Positions 35,525-43,954 of a DNA stretch of 48,405 nt are shown piece by piece. Numbering within the stretch: position 1 is the first letter of the stretch; each line of letters starts with the position of its first letter. The translations under genes and the position numbers were made by a program. The stretch is from DASQEH01 sp038239485 (GTDB lineage Bacteria; Actinomycetota; Actinomycetes; Propionibacteriales; Nocardioidaceae): NCBI GenBank assembly GCA_038239485.1, contig JBBSET010000031.1:1-48405 (forward strand). The letters run 5' to 3'. The notes beneath the pieces were generated by a model. It was given only the letters and a program-made list of their open reading frames with translations. It did no database searches and was not told the DNA's origin.

Positions 35525-36493
35525 ATGAGCAGCTTCGACGCCCTGGCTGTCGTGACGAGCCGGGTGAGCGACAACATCGAGCGGGTGATCGAGGGCAAGT
35601 CCGACGTCGTCCGGACGGCGATCACGGTGTTGCTAGCCGAGGGGCATCTGCTGATCGAGGACGTGCCGGGGGTGGGCAAGACGATGCTGGCCAAGGCGCT
35701 GGCGAGGTCGATCGACTCGACCGTCAAGCGCATCCAGTTCACGCCCGACCTGCTGCCCTCGGACGTCACCGGCGTGTCGATCTACAACCGCGACACCAGG
35801 GAGTTCGAGTTCCGACCGGGTGGCGTGTTCGCCAACATCGTCGTCGGCGACGAGATCAACCGGGCGTCGCCGAAGACCCAGTCGGCGCTGCTGGAGTGCA
35901 TGGAGGAGCGGCAGGTCACGGTCGACGGAACGACGTACGAGCTCAACGCCCCCTTCATGGTGATAGCCACCCAGAACCCCATCGAGATGGAGGGCACGTA
36001 CCCGCTGCCGGAGGCGCAGCGGGACAGGTTCATGGCCCGGGTGTCGATGGGCTATCCGGTCGCGCGCTCGGAGCTCGCCATGCTCGAGTCACATTCGGCG
36101 GCCAACCCGCTGGACGACCTCGACCCCGTGACCGACGCGGCCGAGATCGCGAAGCTCGTCGACATCGTCCGGTCCGTGCACGTGTCGGAGCCGGTGAAGC
36201 ACTACGCCGTCGACATCACGTCCGCGACCCGCCGATCCCCCGACCTACGTCTGGGCGCCTCCCCTCGGGCCACCCTGCACCTGGTCCGAGCGGCACGGGC
36301 CCATGCTGCGCTCAACGGACGCGACTACGTCATCCCCGACGACCTCCAGCTGCTCGCCGCGCCGGTGCTCGCCCACCGCCTCATCACCGGGCTGGAGGCG
36401 CAGATGAGCGGACGAACCGCCGAGCAGGTGGTGTCCGCTCTGCTCCGGGCCATCCCGGTGCCCGAGCCGACCTCGTCCGCCGACAGACGCTAG
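35525..36493 (+). CDS. MoxR family AAA+ ATPase
   Basis: A 322-residue MoxR ATPase from the ATG at 35525 (MSSFDALAVV), behind GAGGAGA. Walker A is GVGKT at residues 49-53, and Walker B is VVGDEIN, followed by ASPKTQSALLECMEE. MoxR ATPases act as chaperones for von Willebrand-type or DUF58 partners. It is the first gene of a moxR-DUF58-transglutaminase operon, a widespread set linked to envelope processes. Confidence 0.95.
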   Translation: MSSFDALAVVTSRVSDNIERVIEGKSDVVRTAITVLLAEGHLLIEDVPGVGKTMLAKALARSIDSTVKRIQFTPDLLPSDVTGVSIYNRDTREFEFRPGGVFANIVVGDEINRASPKTQSALLECMEERQVTVDGTTYELNAPFMVIATQNPIEMEGTYPLPEAQRDRFMARVSMGYPVARSELAMLESHSAANPLDDLDPVTDAAEIAKLVDIVRSVHVSEPVKHYAVDITSATRRSPDLRLGASPRATLHLVRAARAHAALNGRDYVIPDDLQLLAAPVLAHRLITGLEAQMSGRTAEQVVSALLRAIPVPEPTSSADRR

Positions 36494-36502
36494 GCGGGCG
36501 CT

Positions 36503-37813
36503 GTGAAGCGGCTGCCGCTGTCGACGCTGACGGTCCGCGGGCGGGCGTTCCTGTCCGCCGGTATCACGAGTGCGGTCTGCGCGGTTCTGCTCGGCCAGAA
36601 GGACCTGCTACGGGTCGGCCTGCTGCTCATCGCGCTCCCGGTGGTCACGGTCTGGGTGGCAAACCGCTCCCGCTACCTGCTGTCGTGCCAGCGCGACGTC
36701 AAACCGTCGCGGGTCGAAGCCGGCCAGCTTGCCACCGTCACGTTGCGGCTGGAGAATCCGGGGCGACTCCCGACCGGGCTGATGCTGCTGGAGGACCAGG
36801 TTCCGTACGTGCTGGGGAGCCGGCCACGCTTCGTGATCGACCAGCTCCGGCCACGGTGGAGCCGCTCGATGACGTACTCCATACGGTCCGAGGTGCGCGG
36901 GCGCTTCAGCGTCGGACCGCTGACGGTGCGGCTCAGCGACCCGTTCGGTTTCGTCGAGCTCAACCGGTCGTTCACCAGCCGGGTGACCCTCGTCGTCACG
37001 CCGGCGATCACTCAGCTGCCGGCCATCCGGCTGTCGGGTGACTGGACCGGCACCGGCGAGAACCGGCCGCGAGCCTTCGCCTCCGCCGGGACAGAGGACG
37101 TGATGGTCCGCGAGTACCGCCTCGGTGACGACCTCCGTCGGATCCACTGGAGATCGACCGCCCGGGCCGACGAGCTGATGGTCCGCCGCGAGGAGCAGCC
37201 GCACCAGAGCCGGGCGACGCTCCTGCTCGATACCCGGGCGATGGCGCACCGGGGGGCCGGGCCGGCGTCGTCGTTCGAGTACGCGGTCGCGGCGACCGCC
37301 TCGATCGGGGCTCACCTGGCGAGTCGCAAGTTCACCGTGCGCCTGCTCAGTGACGCCGGCGACAAGGCGGACGCCAGCTGGCACGACCGCGGTATCAGCG
37401 GGCCGGTCGAGCTCCAGCTGTTCCTGGACTCGCTGGCGGTGGTCCAGACCCGTCAGGCGTCGGAGTTCGCCGGCCGCAACGAGCAGCATTCCAGCGGGCT
37501 GGTGGTCGCCGTGCTCGGCGCCGTCTCGCCGACGGACGTCGCCGCGCTGTCGCGGCTTCGCGCCGGTGCGACCAGGGCGCTGGCGATCCTTGTCGACGTG
37601 GGGGCCTGGGCTCGCCCGGAGGCGGCCTCGCAACCGCACACGCCGGCGGTCGACGACCAGGCCGACGTCTTGCGCCGTCAAGGCTGGGCCGTGGTCGTGG
37701 CCCAGCCCGGCGACCGGCTCCCGATGCTCTGGCACGAGCTGGGCAGGTCCTTGGCGTGGAGCCGCCGTCAGGACTCCGACGGTGTCCTCGCCGCCGAAGG
37801 GCCGGCAGCGTGA
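36503..37813 (+). CDS. DUF58 domain membrane protein
   Basis: A 436-residue protein with two amino-terminal membrane helices (about residues 13-31 and 34-52), then a beta-rich region and the DUF58 domain with its hallmark REYRLGDDLRRIHW starting at residue 203. The carboxyl region resembles a von Willebrand A-like fold. The GTG start at 36503 is nine bases after the moxR stop. MoxR-DUF58 pairs are known across bacteria; here the partner downstream is a membrane transglutaminase. Confidence 0.92.
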   Translation: MKRLPLSTLTVRGRAFLSAGITSAVCAVLLGQKDLLRVGLLLIALPVVTVWVANRSRYLLSCQRDVKPSRVEAGQLATVTLRLENPGRLPTGLMLLEDQVPYVLGSRPRFVIDQLRPRWSRSMTYSIRSEVRGRFSVGPLTVRLSDPFGFVELNRSFTSRVTLVVTPAITQLPAIRLSGDWTGTGENRPRAFASAGTEDVMVREYRLGDDLRRIHWRSTARADELMVRREEQPHQSRATLLLDTRAMAHRGAGPASSFEYAVAATASIGAHLASRKFTVRLLSDAGDKADASWHDRGISGPVELQLFLDSLAVVQTRQASEFAGRNEQHSSGLVVAVLGAVSPTDVAALSRLRAGATRALAILVDVGAWARPEAASQPHTPAVDDQADVLRRQGWAVVVAQPGDRLPMLWHELGRSLAWSRRQDSDGVLAAEGPAA

Positions 37814-40122
37814 CCGTCGTGCCGCAGCGCCACTTCATCGCCTTCCTCGGCTGGCTCGCAACGGTCGCGATGTCGCTCAGCTTCCTGCCAGCCCTGAGCG
37901 ACCACCGCTACCTCCCGCTCGGGGCGCTGCTCGCAGCAGTCGTCGTCGGGGCCGGCGCCGCGATGCGAGCGTTGCACATCCCGTCGGTCCTGGTGCTGCC
38001 GCTCCAGATCGTCATCCTGCTCGAGACGCTCCAGGTGTCGTTCGGGAGTCATCAGAAGCTCCTGCTGCTGCCGACCCGCGGCACCGCGTCGTCGATCGGC
38101 GATGTGGTCAGCGCCGGTTTCGACGTCGCGCAGAAGTACGCGGCCCCCGCGCCGAGCGACGCGGGGCTGATGCTGATGGTGCTGCTCGTGATCGGTCTGG
38201 TCGCGGCGGCTGTGGACGGTCTGGCGGTCGGGCTCGGGCGGGTCCCTCTAGCCGGGCTGCCGCTGCTCGCGATGTACACCGTGCCGGTTGCGGCGCTGCC
38301 CAACGGCGTGCCATTCGTGACCTTCCTGCCGGGTGCTGCGTGTTTCATCGCCCTGCTGTCCGCCGACGAGCGCGACCGGTTGGCCCACTGGGGGCGGCTG
38401 GTGCTGCGCGACGGCTCAGAGCGGGCCCGTGCCGTCGACCTGACCTCGCTACGCGACTCCGGCCGGCGGATCGGGCTGGTGGCGCTGACGGTCGCCGTCA
38501 TCGTGCCCGTGTTCGTCCCGACCCTGTCCGCGTCCATCCTGGACGGCGACGGGCGTGGAGGCCGCGGGCCGGGAGGCTCGTCGACTCTGAGCTTCAACGA
38601 CCCCATGGTCAGTCTCGCCCACAGCCTGCAGCGCAACTCCGTCGTGGACCTGATGGACGTGACCGGCGACGTCCCGCCGCAGTACCTGCGACTGACGGTG
38701 CTCGACCGGCCCGGCCCGGTTTCGTGGACGGCCGACCCGGTGTCGCTCGCCGACACCCTTGACCTGTCCCGGACTCTTCCCGGGCCCTCAGGTCTGGCGT
38801 CGGATGTCGCGACCCACGATCACTCGATGACAGTCGCCCTGAGCGATCACTTCCCCCGCGATAGCTCGTGGCTGCCCGTGCCGTACGACTCTCACTTCAT
38901 CGGGGCGGGCCCGGACTTTGCGTACGTTCCCGGGTCCCAGACCGTGAGCGTGAGGTCGGCGACCGCCCTCCGCACCCTGACCCCCTACCAGGTCTCTTAC
39001 AGCGAGGTCGACCCGACCATCGACCAGCTGCGCAACAGCACCGCACCACCCGCGGACGTGATGCGCCTCGACGGCACCGTGCCCGCCGGAGTCCCCTCGA
39101 TCGTCGGCGACACCGCGCGCGAGGTGACCGCTGGGGCGCAGAACCCGTACGAGCAGGCCCTGCTCCTGCAGAGCTTCTTCCGCGACCACAACGCGTTCAC
39201 CTATGACGTCAACGCCGCCTACGGCTACGGGTACGACGCCATGAAGAACTTCTTGGTCCAGCGCCGCGGCTTCTGTCAGCATTTCGCGGCGACGATGGCC
39301 ATGATGGCGCGCACGCTCGGGATCCCGGCACGCGTGGTCGTCGGGTTCCTTCAGAGCGACCATCAGAACGACAACCACCAGTACGTCATCACCTCCCACA
39401 ACGTGCACGCCTGGCCCGAGCTGTACTTCGGCGGCGTCGGGTGGGTCCGGTTCGAGCCGACTCCCAGCGTCGACGCGCCCTTCCCGGGGTATGCCCCGAG
39501 GACCAAGGCTCCGGACCCGGCGTCGTCCTCCGCTCCCACGTCCGGCGTGAACCCGACTGTCGGCGAGCGGCCGACAGCTTCTGTCGCCCCGACCACCACG
39601 GGCGGGTCCTCCGGTGGGTCCGGCTTCGCGGGTGCGGTGCCCTCCACCGGCTGGCTTGTACTCCTCGGACTTGTGCTGCTCGCGCTACTGCCCTGGATGC
39701 TCCGCGCGGGGGTGCGGCGGTCGAGGCTGACGCGGCCGATGGACATTGCCGAGGCAGCGGAGGTTGCCTGGACCGAGCTCCGTGACCAGATGAGTGACCT
39801 CAGGATGCCATGGAGCGGGTCGCTGACCCCCCGCGCGCGCGCTCGGGCCGTCGGCGAGCATCTGGACGGTGACCCGGAGGCTCAGACAGCGCTCCATCGG
39901 CTGACCATGAGCGTCGAGCGGGCCCGCTACGCCGGCACGCCTTCCGAGGGCGCGACACCCGCGGCAGATCTGAAGGTGGTCACGAAGGCGCTCACGAATG
40001 CCGTCAGCCGTCGCCGCCGGCTCACCGCGGCCCTGTTGCCGGTGAGTCTGCTGCCAGACCTGCGATCCGGTCTGGACCGGGCAACGGCCAGGCTGCATCG
40101 CCCCGGAGCACTCGACACCTGA
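37810..40122 (+). CDS. TgpA-like transglutaminase-domain membrane protein
   Basis: A 770-residue protein from the GTG at 37810, which overlaps the DUF58 stop (GTGA). Five to six membrane helices fill about residues 8-245, then an extracytoplasmic transglutaminase-like domain with Cys489 in RRGFCQHFAATMAMMAR and His533 in HNVHAWPELYF, then a Ser/Thr/Pro/Gly-rich linker, one more helix (about 612-635) and a cytoplasmic tail. The catalytic pair looks intact. The substrate is unknown; wall peptides are a reasonable guess. Family: DUF3488 plus transglutaminase core. Confidence 0.93.
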   Translation: MTVVPQRHFIAFLGWLATVAMSLSFLPALSDHRYLPLGALLAAVVVGAGAAMRALHIPSVLVLPLQIVILLETLQVSFGSHQKLLLLPTRGTASSIGDVVSAGFDVAQKYAAPAPSDAGLMLMVLLVIGLVAAAVDGLAVGLGRVPLAGLPLLAMYTVPVAALPNGVPFVTFLPGAACFIALLSADERDRLAHWGRLVLRDGSERARAVDLTSLRDSGRRIGLVALTVAVIVPVFVPTLSASILDGDGRGGRGPGGSSTLSFNDPMVSLAHSLQRNSVVDLMDVTGDVPPQYLRLTVLDRPGPVSWTADPVSLADTLDLSRTLPGPSGLASDVATHDHSMTVALSDHFPRDSSWLPVPYDSHFIGAGPDFAYVPGSQTVSVRSATALRTLTPYQVSYSEVDPTIDQLRNSTAPPADVMRLDGTVPAGVPSIVGDTAREVTAGAQNPYEQALLLQSFFRDHNAFTYDVNAAYGYGYDAMKNFLVQRRGFCQHFAATMAMMARTLGIPARVVVGFLQSDHQNDNHQYVITSHNVHAWPELYFGGVGWVRFEPTPSVDAPFPGYAPRTKAPDPASSSAPTSGVNPTVGERPTASVAPTTTGGSSGGSGFAGAVPSTGWLVLLGLVLLALLPWMLRAGVRRSRLTRPMDIAEAAEVAWTELRDQMSDLRMPWSGSLTPRARARAVGEHLDGDPEAQTALHRLTMSVERARYAGTPSEGATPAADLKVVTKALTNAVSRRRRLTAALLPVSLLPDLRSGLDRATARLHRPGALDT

Positions 40123-40269
40123 GATACGACACAACGGGTTGAGTTCGCCAAACCCGGCGGGCTCTTGTTCAGCAGGCTATCGGCCAGCGGCCCGTGTCGG
40201 AGGTTCCGTCACCAGCGACCCTGGTTTCGCAGCAGCCTTGTGGGCTGGCGGAATCGGGAGGACGGAGGA

Positions 40270-40668
40270 TCAGTACTCGTCGCGGCGGCGACGCCAGCGA
40301 TCTTCCATCCGGTTCATGAAGCCCGACTGCTTCGGGGCGGCGGCGCGGCCCTTGCCGCGCGCGATCGGATGGACGTTGTCGGCCGCTTCGGCCTCGCCGA
40401 TCAGCCGGAAATGGGTCAGCGCAACGTAGGCGCCGACCAGCATGAGCACGAACCCACCGACCGCCAGCGCGGTGATCGCCACCACCGCGCCGGTCATCAG
40501 CATGGCCAACCCGGCCACGAACCCCAGCGCTCCGAGAATGGTGAGCCGCTTGTGCCGGGAGCGCGCCGAAGAGCCACGCAGGGCCGAGACGAATTTCGGA
40601 TCTTCGGCCGCCAGCGCTTCTTCCATCTGCTCAAGCAGACGCTGCTCTTCTTCCGAGAGCGGCACCAT
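40270..40668 (-). CDS. DUF3040 family membrane protein
   Basis: A 132-residue protein from the ATG at 40666-40668 (MVPLSEEEQRLLEQMEEAL), behind GGAGG. The LSEEEQRLLEQ start is diagnostic for DUF3040. Two membrane helices follow (about residues 46-64 and 68-90), with a basic tail ending RWRRRRDEY. Function is unknown. It is convergent with the transglutaminase gene and divergent from the L,D-transpeptidase gene; in related genomes it is often close to dinB and a methyltransferase. Confidence 0.9.
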   Translation of the reverse strand: MVPLSEEEQRLLEQMEEALAAEDPKFVSALRGSSARSRHKRLTILGALGFVAGLAMLMTGAVVAITALAVGGFVLMLVGAYVALTHFRLIGEAEAADNVHPIARGKGRAAAPKQSGFMNRMEDRWRRRRDEY

Positions 40669-40706
40669 AGCCTCCAGCGCGAGGGTAACAAGGTCTTCTT
40701 TCCGCC

Positions 40707-40712
40707 AGTCTA
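40707..40712 (-). promoter_or_regulatory. Candidate -10 element of the DUF3040 gene
   Basis: TAGACT on the minus strand, 38 bases before the ATG and identical to the hexamer proposed for hisD. The -35 is poor (TTTCTT at 17 bases). The rest of the 276-base gap to the transpeptidase gene shows nothing else I can support. Confidence 0.35.
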
Positions 40713-40944
40713 AGCACGCCTGCCCAACGAAGAAACCCAAGCAACCAAATTCATGGTTAAGGCGTGTGTGAGGAGGAGAGCGACGACGCGGACCAGGGCC
40801 GTTGCGCGACCGGAACCGGGCGGTTCGTCGACGGTGATAGGTGCGTCCGTCACTGGTCCTGCGTCTACGCTGGTCCGACAGTCGGCCTCACCGGAGTCCG
40901 ATCCGTCATCGGAGCGCCCTCGGGGGCATTGTGGAGGAACAACA

Positions 40945-41727
40945 GTGAAGAAGCTCGGGGCCGTCTTCGCGGTGGCAGCGATGTTGGGGGCGGGCGCATG
41001 GGTGTCGAGCCCGGCGATGGCGGTGACGCCGGCCGGCAGCGTTCACCTCGTCCAGTCGGCGAAGGCCGCGCCCAAGGCACGGTTCAGCATGAAGGACAAG
41101 TGGGCCCGGCAGGTCACCAGGTACGGTGACGTCGACGTGGACGCCTACCACCTCGACCACGTCTTCGAGCTGCAGTACCGGTTGAGGTGGGCCGGGGTCT
41201 TCCACACCAGCCCGACCGGGCTGTTCGGGAAGATCACCGAGGCCGCTGTCAAGCGCTACCAGCGCCAGGAGGGCCTCAAGGTCACCGGGGTCGCCACCCA
41301 CATCACCTGGGCCCACCTCATCCACGACACGATCCGGCATCGCGCCGGCATTCCCCACATCTGCAAGACCTCCGGCTGGCATGCCTGCTATGACCGCAAG
41401 ATCCACCAGGTGACGCTGTGGCACAACGGCGGCATGCGGAACTCGTGGCTGGTCCGCGGTGGCGACCACCAGTACCAGACCCGGGTCGGCAACAGCCAGG
41501 TCTACTACCGCGACATCAACCACGTGTCGACCGTCTACGGCACCGCGATGCCCTACTCGCAGTTCTTCGATGGCGGCGAGGCGTACCACGGCTCGCCTTT
41601 CATGGTCGACCCGTTCGTCGACCACAGTCACGGCTGCATCAACATGTACATCCAGGACGCTCGCCAGCTCTGGCACCTGACCGCCAGCCACCGGCTGTAC
41701 GTGTCGGTGTACGGGGGATGGGACTGA
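40945..41727 (+). CDS. Secreted L,D-transpeptidase with peptidoglycan-binding domain
   Basis: A 260-residue exported enzyme from the GTG at 40945, behind GGAGG. The signal peptide is residues 1-26 (cleavage likely after SPAMA). A peptidoglycan-binding-1-type domain spans about 50-120 (FELQYRLRWAGVFHTSPTG, then FGKITEAAVKRYQ), followed by the YkuD catalytic domain with His215 in YHGSPF and the SHGCIN motif, catalytic Cys231. It would form 3-3 cross-links or attach proteins. A possible disulfide pair is Cys-Lys-Thr-Ser...Cys near residues 142-150. It stands alone between divergent and convergent neighbours. Confidence 0.92.
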   Translation: MKKLGAVFAVAAMLGAGAWVSSPAMAVTPAGSVHLVQSAKAAPKARFSMKDKWARQVTRYGDVDVDAYHLDHVFELQYRLRWAGVFHTSPTGLFGKITEAAVKRYQRQEGLKVTGVATHITWAHLIHDTIRHRAGIPHICKTSGWHACYDRKIHQVTLWHNGGMRNSWLVRGGDHQYQTRVGNSQVYYRDINHVSTVYGTAMPYSQFFDGGEAYHGSPFMVDPFVDHSHGCINMYIQDARQLWHLTASHRLYVSVYGGWD

Positions 41728-41772
41728 GTCCAGCGGGCGCTGCCGGGCTACGGTGGGGCCGGCCCAGCAGTC

Positions 41773-42990
41773 TCACGCCACCGGGCGCTGGCCGAACGAC
41801 CCGAGCAGGGTTGCCGGTCGAACCGCCGCGGTCCCGAACCGGCTGACGGCGCGGTCGACGGCCTTCTCGGCGTCCTCCCAGCCGTGGGCGCGCTCACCCA
41901 GCATCAGCTGCCGGGTCGCGTTGGCCGCGTCGACGAGGTTCTCGATACGCACCCCCACCAGCCTGATGCGAGCCCGCTGCAGGCCGAGCCTCGTGAAGAG
42001 GTCGGCTGCCGTGGAGTAGATCTGCGGTGTCACGTTGGTGGTGTCGCGCAGGGTGCGGGAGCGCGTGATCGTGGTGAAGTCGGAGAACCTGACCTTGAGG
42101 GTGACCGTACGCCCGCTGACCCCGGCCGCGCGCATCCTGGCCGCGACCTTCGTCGACAGTCGCAACAGCTCGCGGAGCACGACGGCCGGGTCGTCGGTGT
42201 CTCTGCCGAACGTCTCGTCGGAGCCGATGCTGTGCTCCGGCTCGTCGGGCCCGCGGCGGGGAGTGACCCGCCGGTCGTCATCGCCCCACGCGAGCGCATG
42301 CAGCCGGGCACCGGCGACCCCGCCCAACGCCTGCTGGAGCACGCGGACGTGGGTATGGGCGAGGTCTCCGACGGTTCGAAGGCCGAGACGATGAAGCTGC
42401 TCGGCCGTCTTCTCGCCGACTCCCCACAGCTCCTCGACGTCGAGGGGGTGCAGGAACGCCGTCACCTTGTCGCGCGAGACGACGACAATGCCGTCGGGCT
42501 TGGCTCGCCGTGAGGCCAGCTTCGCCAGCTGGGTCGTCGTCGCAATGCCAACGGAGCAGGTGATGCGCTGCTCGTCGCCGATCTTGGCCCGCAGGTACTC
42601 CCCGATCTCGACCGGTGAGGCGAACCGCCTGAGCGAGCCGGAGACGTCGAGGAAAGCCTCGTCCATGGACAGCGGCTCGACATGGGGGGTCACACTGCGG
42701 AAGGTCTCCATCACGGCCGACGAGACCGCGCTGATCTCTTCGTAGTCGGGCGAGATGACCACGGCCTGGGGGCAGAGCCGTCGTGCCCTGGTCATCGGCA
42801 TGGCCGAGTGCACACCGTAGCTGCGAGCGGCGTACGTCGCTGACAGGACCACCCCGCGGTGGCCGCCTCCGACGATCACCGGGAGACCCCACACGTCGGG
42901 CCGGTCGCGGATCGCCACCGAGGCGAAGAAGGCGTCCATATCGACGTGGATCACATTGCATCCCGCATCGTTGGCGGTCAGGTCGGTCAC
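41773..42990 (-). CDS. dinB: DNA polymerase IV (Y-family, DinB)
   Basis: Translesion polymerase of 405 residues. Catalytic residues are intact: Asp17 in HVDMDAFF, and Asp110-Glu111 in SMDEAFLDVSGS, so it is an active polymerase, not ImuB. Thumb helix-hairpin-helix (WGVGEKTAEQLHRLG) and little finger follow. The expected clamp-binding pentapeptide position reads QLMLGE (361-366), missing the usual terminal Phe. The GTG at 42988-42990 starts the gene, 39 bases after the methyltransferase stop, so both may be co-transcribed with the SOS genes upstream. Confidence 0.95.
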   Translation of the reverse strand: MTDLTANDAGCNVIHVDMDAFFASVAIRDRPDVWGLPVIVGGGHRGVVLSATYAARSYGVHSAMPMTRARRLCPQAVVISPDYEEISAVSSAVMETFRSVTPHVEPLSMDEAFLDVSGSLRRFASPVEIGEYLRAKIGDEQRITCSVGIATTTQLAKLASRRAKPDGIVVVSRDKVTAFLHPLDVEELWGVGEKTAEQLHRLGLRTVGDLAHTHVRVLQQALGGVAGARLHALAWGDDDRRVTPRRGPDEPEHSIGSDETFGRDTDDPAVVLRELLRLSTKVAARMRAAGVSGRTVTLKVRFSDFTTITRSRTLRDTTNVTPQIYSTAADLFTRLGLQRARIRLVGVRIENLVDAANATRQLMLGERAHGWEDAEKAVDRAVSRFGTAAVRPATLLGSFGQRPVA

Positions 42991-43029
42991 GGTGCCACCT
43001 GCCTGACGACGACGATGTCGGGGGTGAGG

Positions 43030-43788
43030 TCAAGGTCGGCGTGGCAACGCGAGCAGATGGAGCTGGGTGGCCACCGCCATGAAGTCGGGATGGGTGGCGA
43101 CGGCTGCCTCGAGCGCCTGCAGGGCGTCGGCCGCACCCGGCTCCGCGTCGACGACCGCACTGCCGATGTGGTCGGAGAAGACCCGGATGCCGCGGACCTC
43201 AGTGACCGTGAACCCGGCAGCGTCGAGAAGCGCGTCGAGCTCGCCGCGGGAGAAGCGCCGCGGGACGGGGTCGGACTCCCCCCATCGCCCGTCGGGGTCG
43301 TCGAGCAGGACGTGGGCGTCAGCCAGGTGGCCGGCGAGGGCTCGGGTGAACACAGCCGCTGAGCGTTGCGCGGCCAGCACCGACAGCACCCCGTCGGCGA
43401 CCAGGACGGCAGCAGCGGCTTGTAGTGCCTGGAGGGGCTCGTCGACGACCTCCAGCACCCCGTGGCAGATGACGACATCGGCGCTGGCCGGCCCGACGAC
43501 GTCGAGCAGGCTTGCCGCGTCACCGAGCAGGCCGTGGACGGAGGCGCTGAGGTGGGCCTCGGCGGCGCGGCGCTCGAGTGACGCGAGCGCATCCGGACTC
43601 GGGTCGACCACGGTGACTCGATGTCCGAGAGCCGCGATCTGGACGGCCAACCCGCCGGTGCCGCCGCCCAGGTCGACGACGTGGACATCTCTGGCGGCGC
43701 CGACTGCGTCGGATCGAGACTGCAGGACAATGTGCAGGGCGTCCAGAACCACGGCCGTACGGATGACGCTGCGGCGACGCTCCACCAC
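43030..43788 (-). CDS. SAM-dependent methyltransferase, CmoM/SmtA-like
   Basis: A 252-residue class I methyltransferase. The start is the first of two GTG codons (43786-43788), chosen for the strong AGAGGAGG six bases upstream. The SAM loop is VVDLGGGTGGLA, and DVVICHGVLEVVDEP is motif IV. From memory, several stretches line up with E. coli CmoM, which methylates carboxymethoxyuridine in tRNA: HGVLEVVDEP, GVLSVL, GIRVFSDH. That assignment is inference, since no cmoA/cmoB partners are visible here. A 15-bp tandem repeat lies directly upstream. Confidence 0.85.
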   Translation of the reverse strand: MVERRRSVIRTAVVLDALHIVLQSRSDAVGAARDVHVVDLGGGTGGLAVQIAALGHRVTVVDPSPDALASLERRAAEAHLSASVHGLLGDAASLLDVVGPASADVVICHGVLEVVDEPLQALQAAAAVLVADGVLSVLAAQRSAAVFTRALAGHLADAHVLLDDPDGRWGESDPVPRRFSRGELDALLDAAGFTVTEVRGIRVFSDHIGSAVVDAEPGAADALQALEAAVATHPDFMAVATQLHLLALPRRP

Positions 43789-43807
43789 CGACTGCCTCCT
43801 CTGCCCG

Positions 43808-43897
43808 GCGAACGCTGTCCTGACGAACGCTGTCCTGACGAACGCTGTCCTGACGAACGCTGTCCTGACGAACGCTGCCCTGACGAACGCTGCCCCA
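43808..43897. repeat. Six-copy 15-bp tandem repeat upstream of the methyltransferase
   Basis: Six contiguous 15-base units, plus-strand consensus ACGAACGCTGTCCTG: copies begin at 43808, 43823, 43838, 43853, 43868 and 43883. Copies 2-4 are identical; copy 1 differs in its first base (GCGAAC), and copies 5 and 6 carry GCCC in place of GTCC. It fills most of the 166-base gap between the DnaE2-like gene and the methyltransferase and ends 20 bases before the GTG start. All three reading frames pass through because 15 is a multiple of three; I do not consider it coding. Confidence 0.9.
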
Positions 43898-43954
43898 ACC
43901 CTAGTGAGTGACCCAGCGGCATCCCGCAGGCCGGGGCGGCCGAGACGACAGCGG

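Noticed and set aside
41773..42990. ImuB rather than DinB
   Set aside because: All three catalytic acidic residues are present, whereas ImuB lacks them.
43808..43897. CRISPR array
   Set aside because: Units are 15 bp, contiguous, with no spacers and no cas genes; it is a simple tandem repeat.
43808..43897. Array of LexA operators
   Set aside because: Each unit has one CGAAC half-site but no GTTCG at the required distance.
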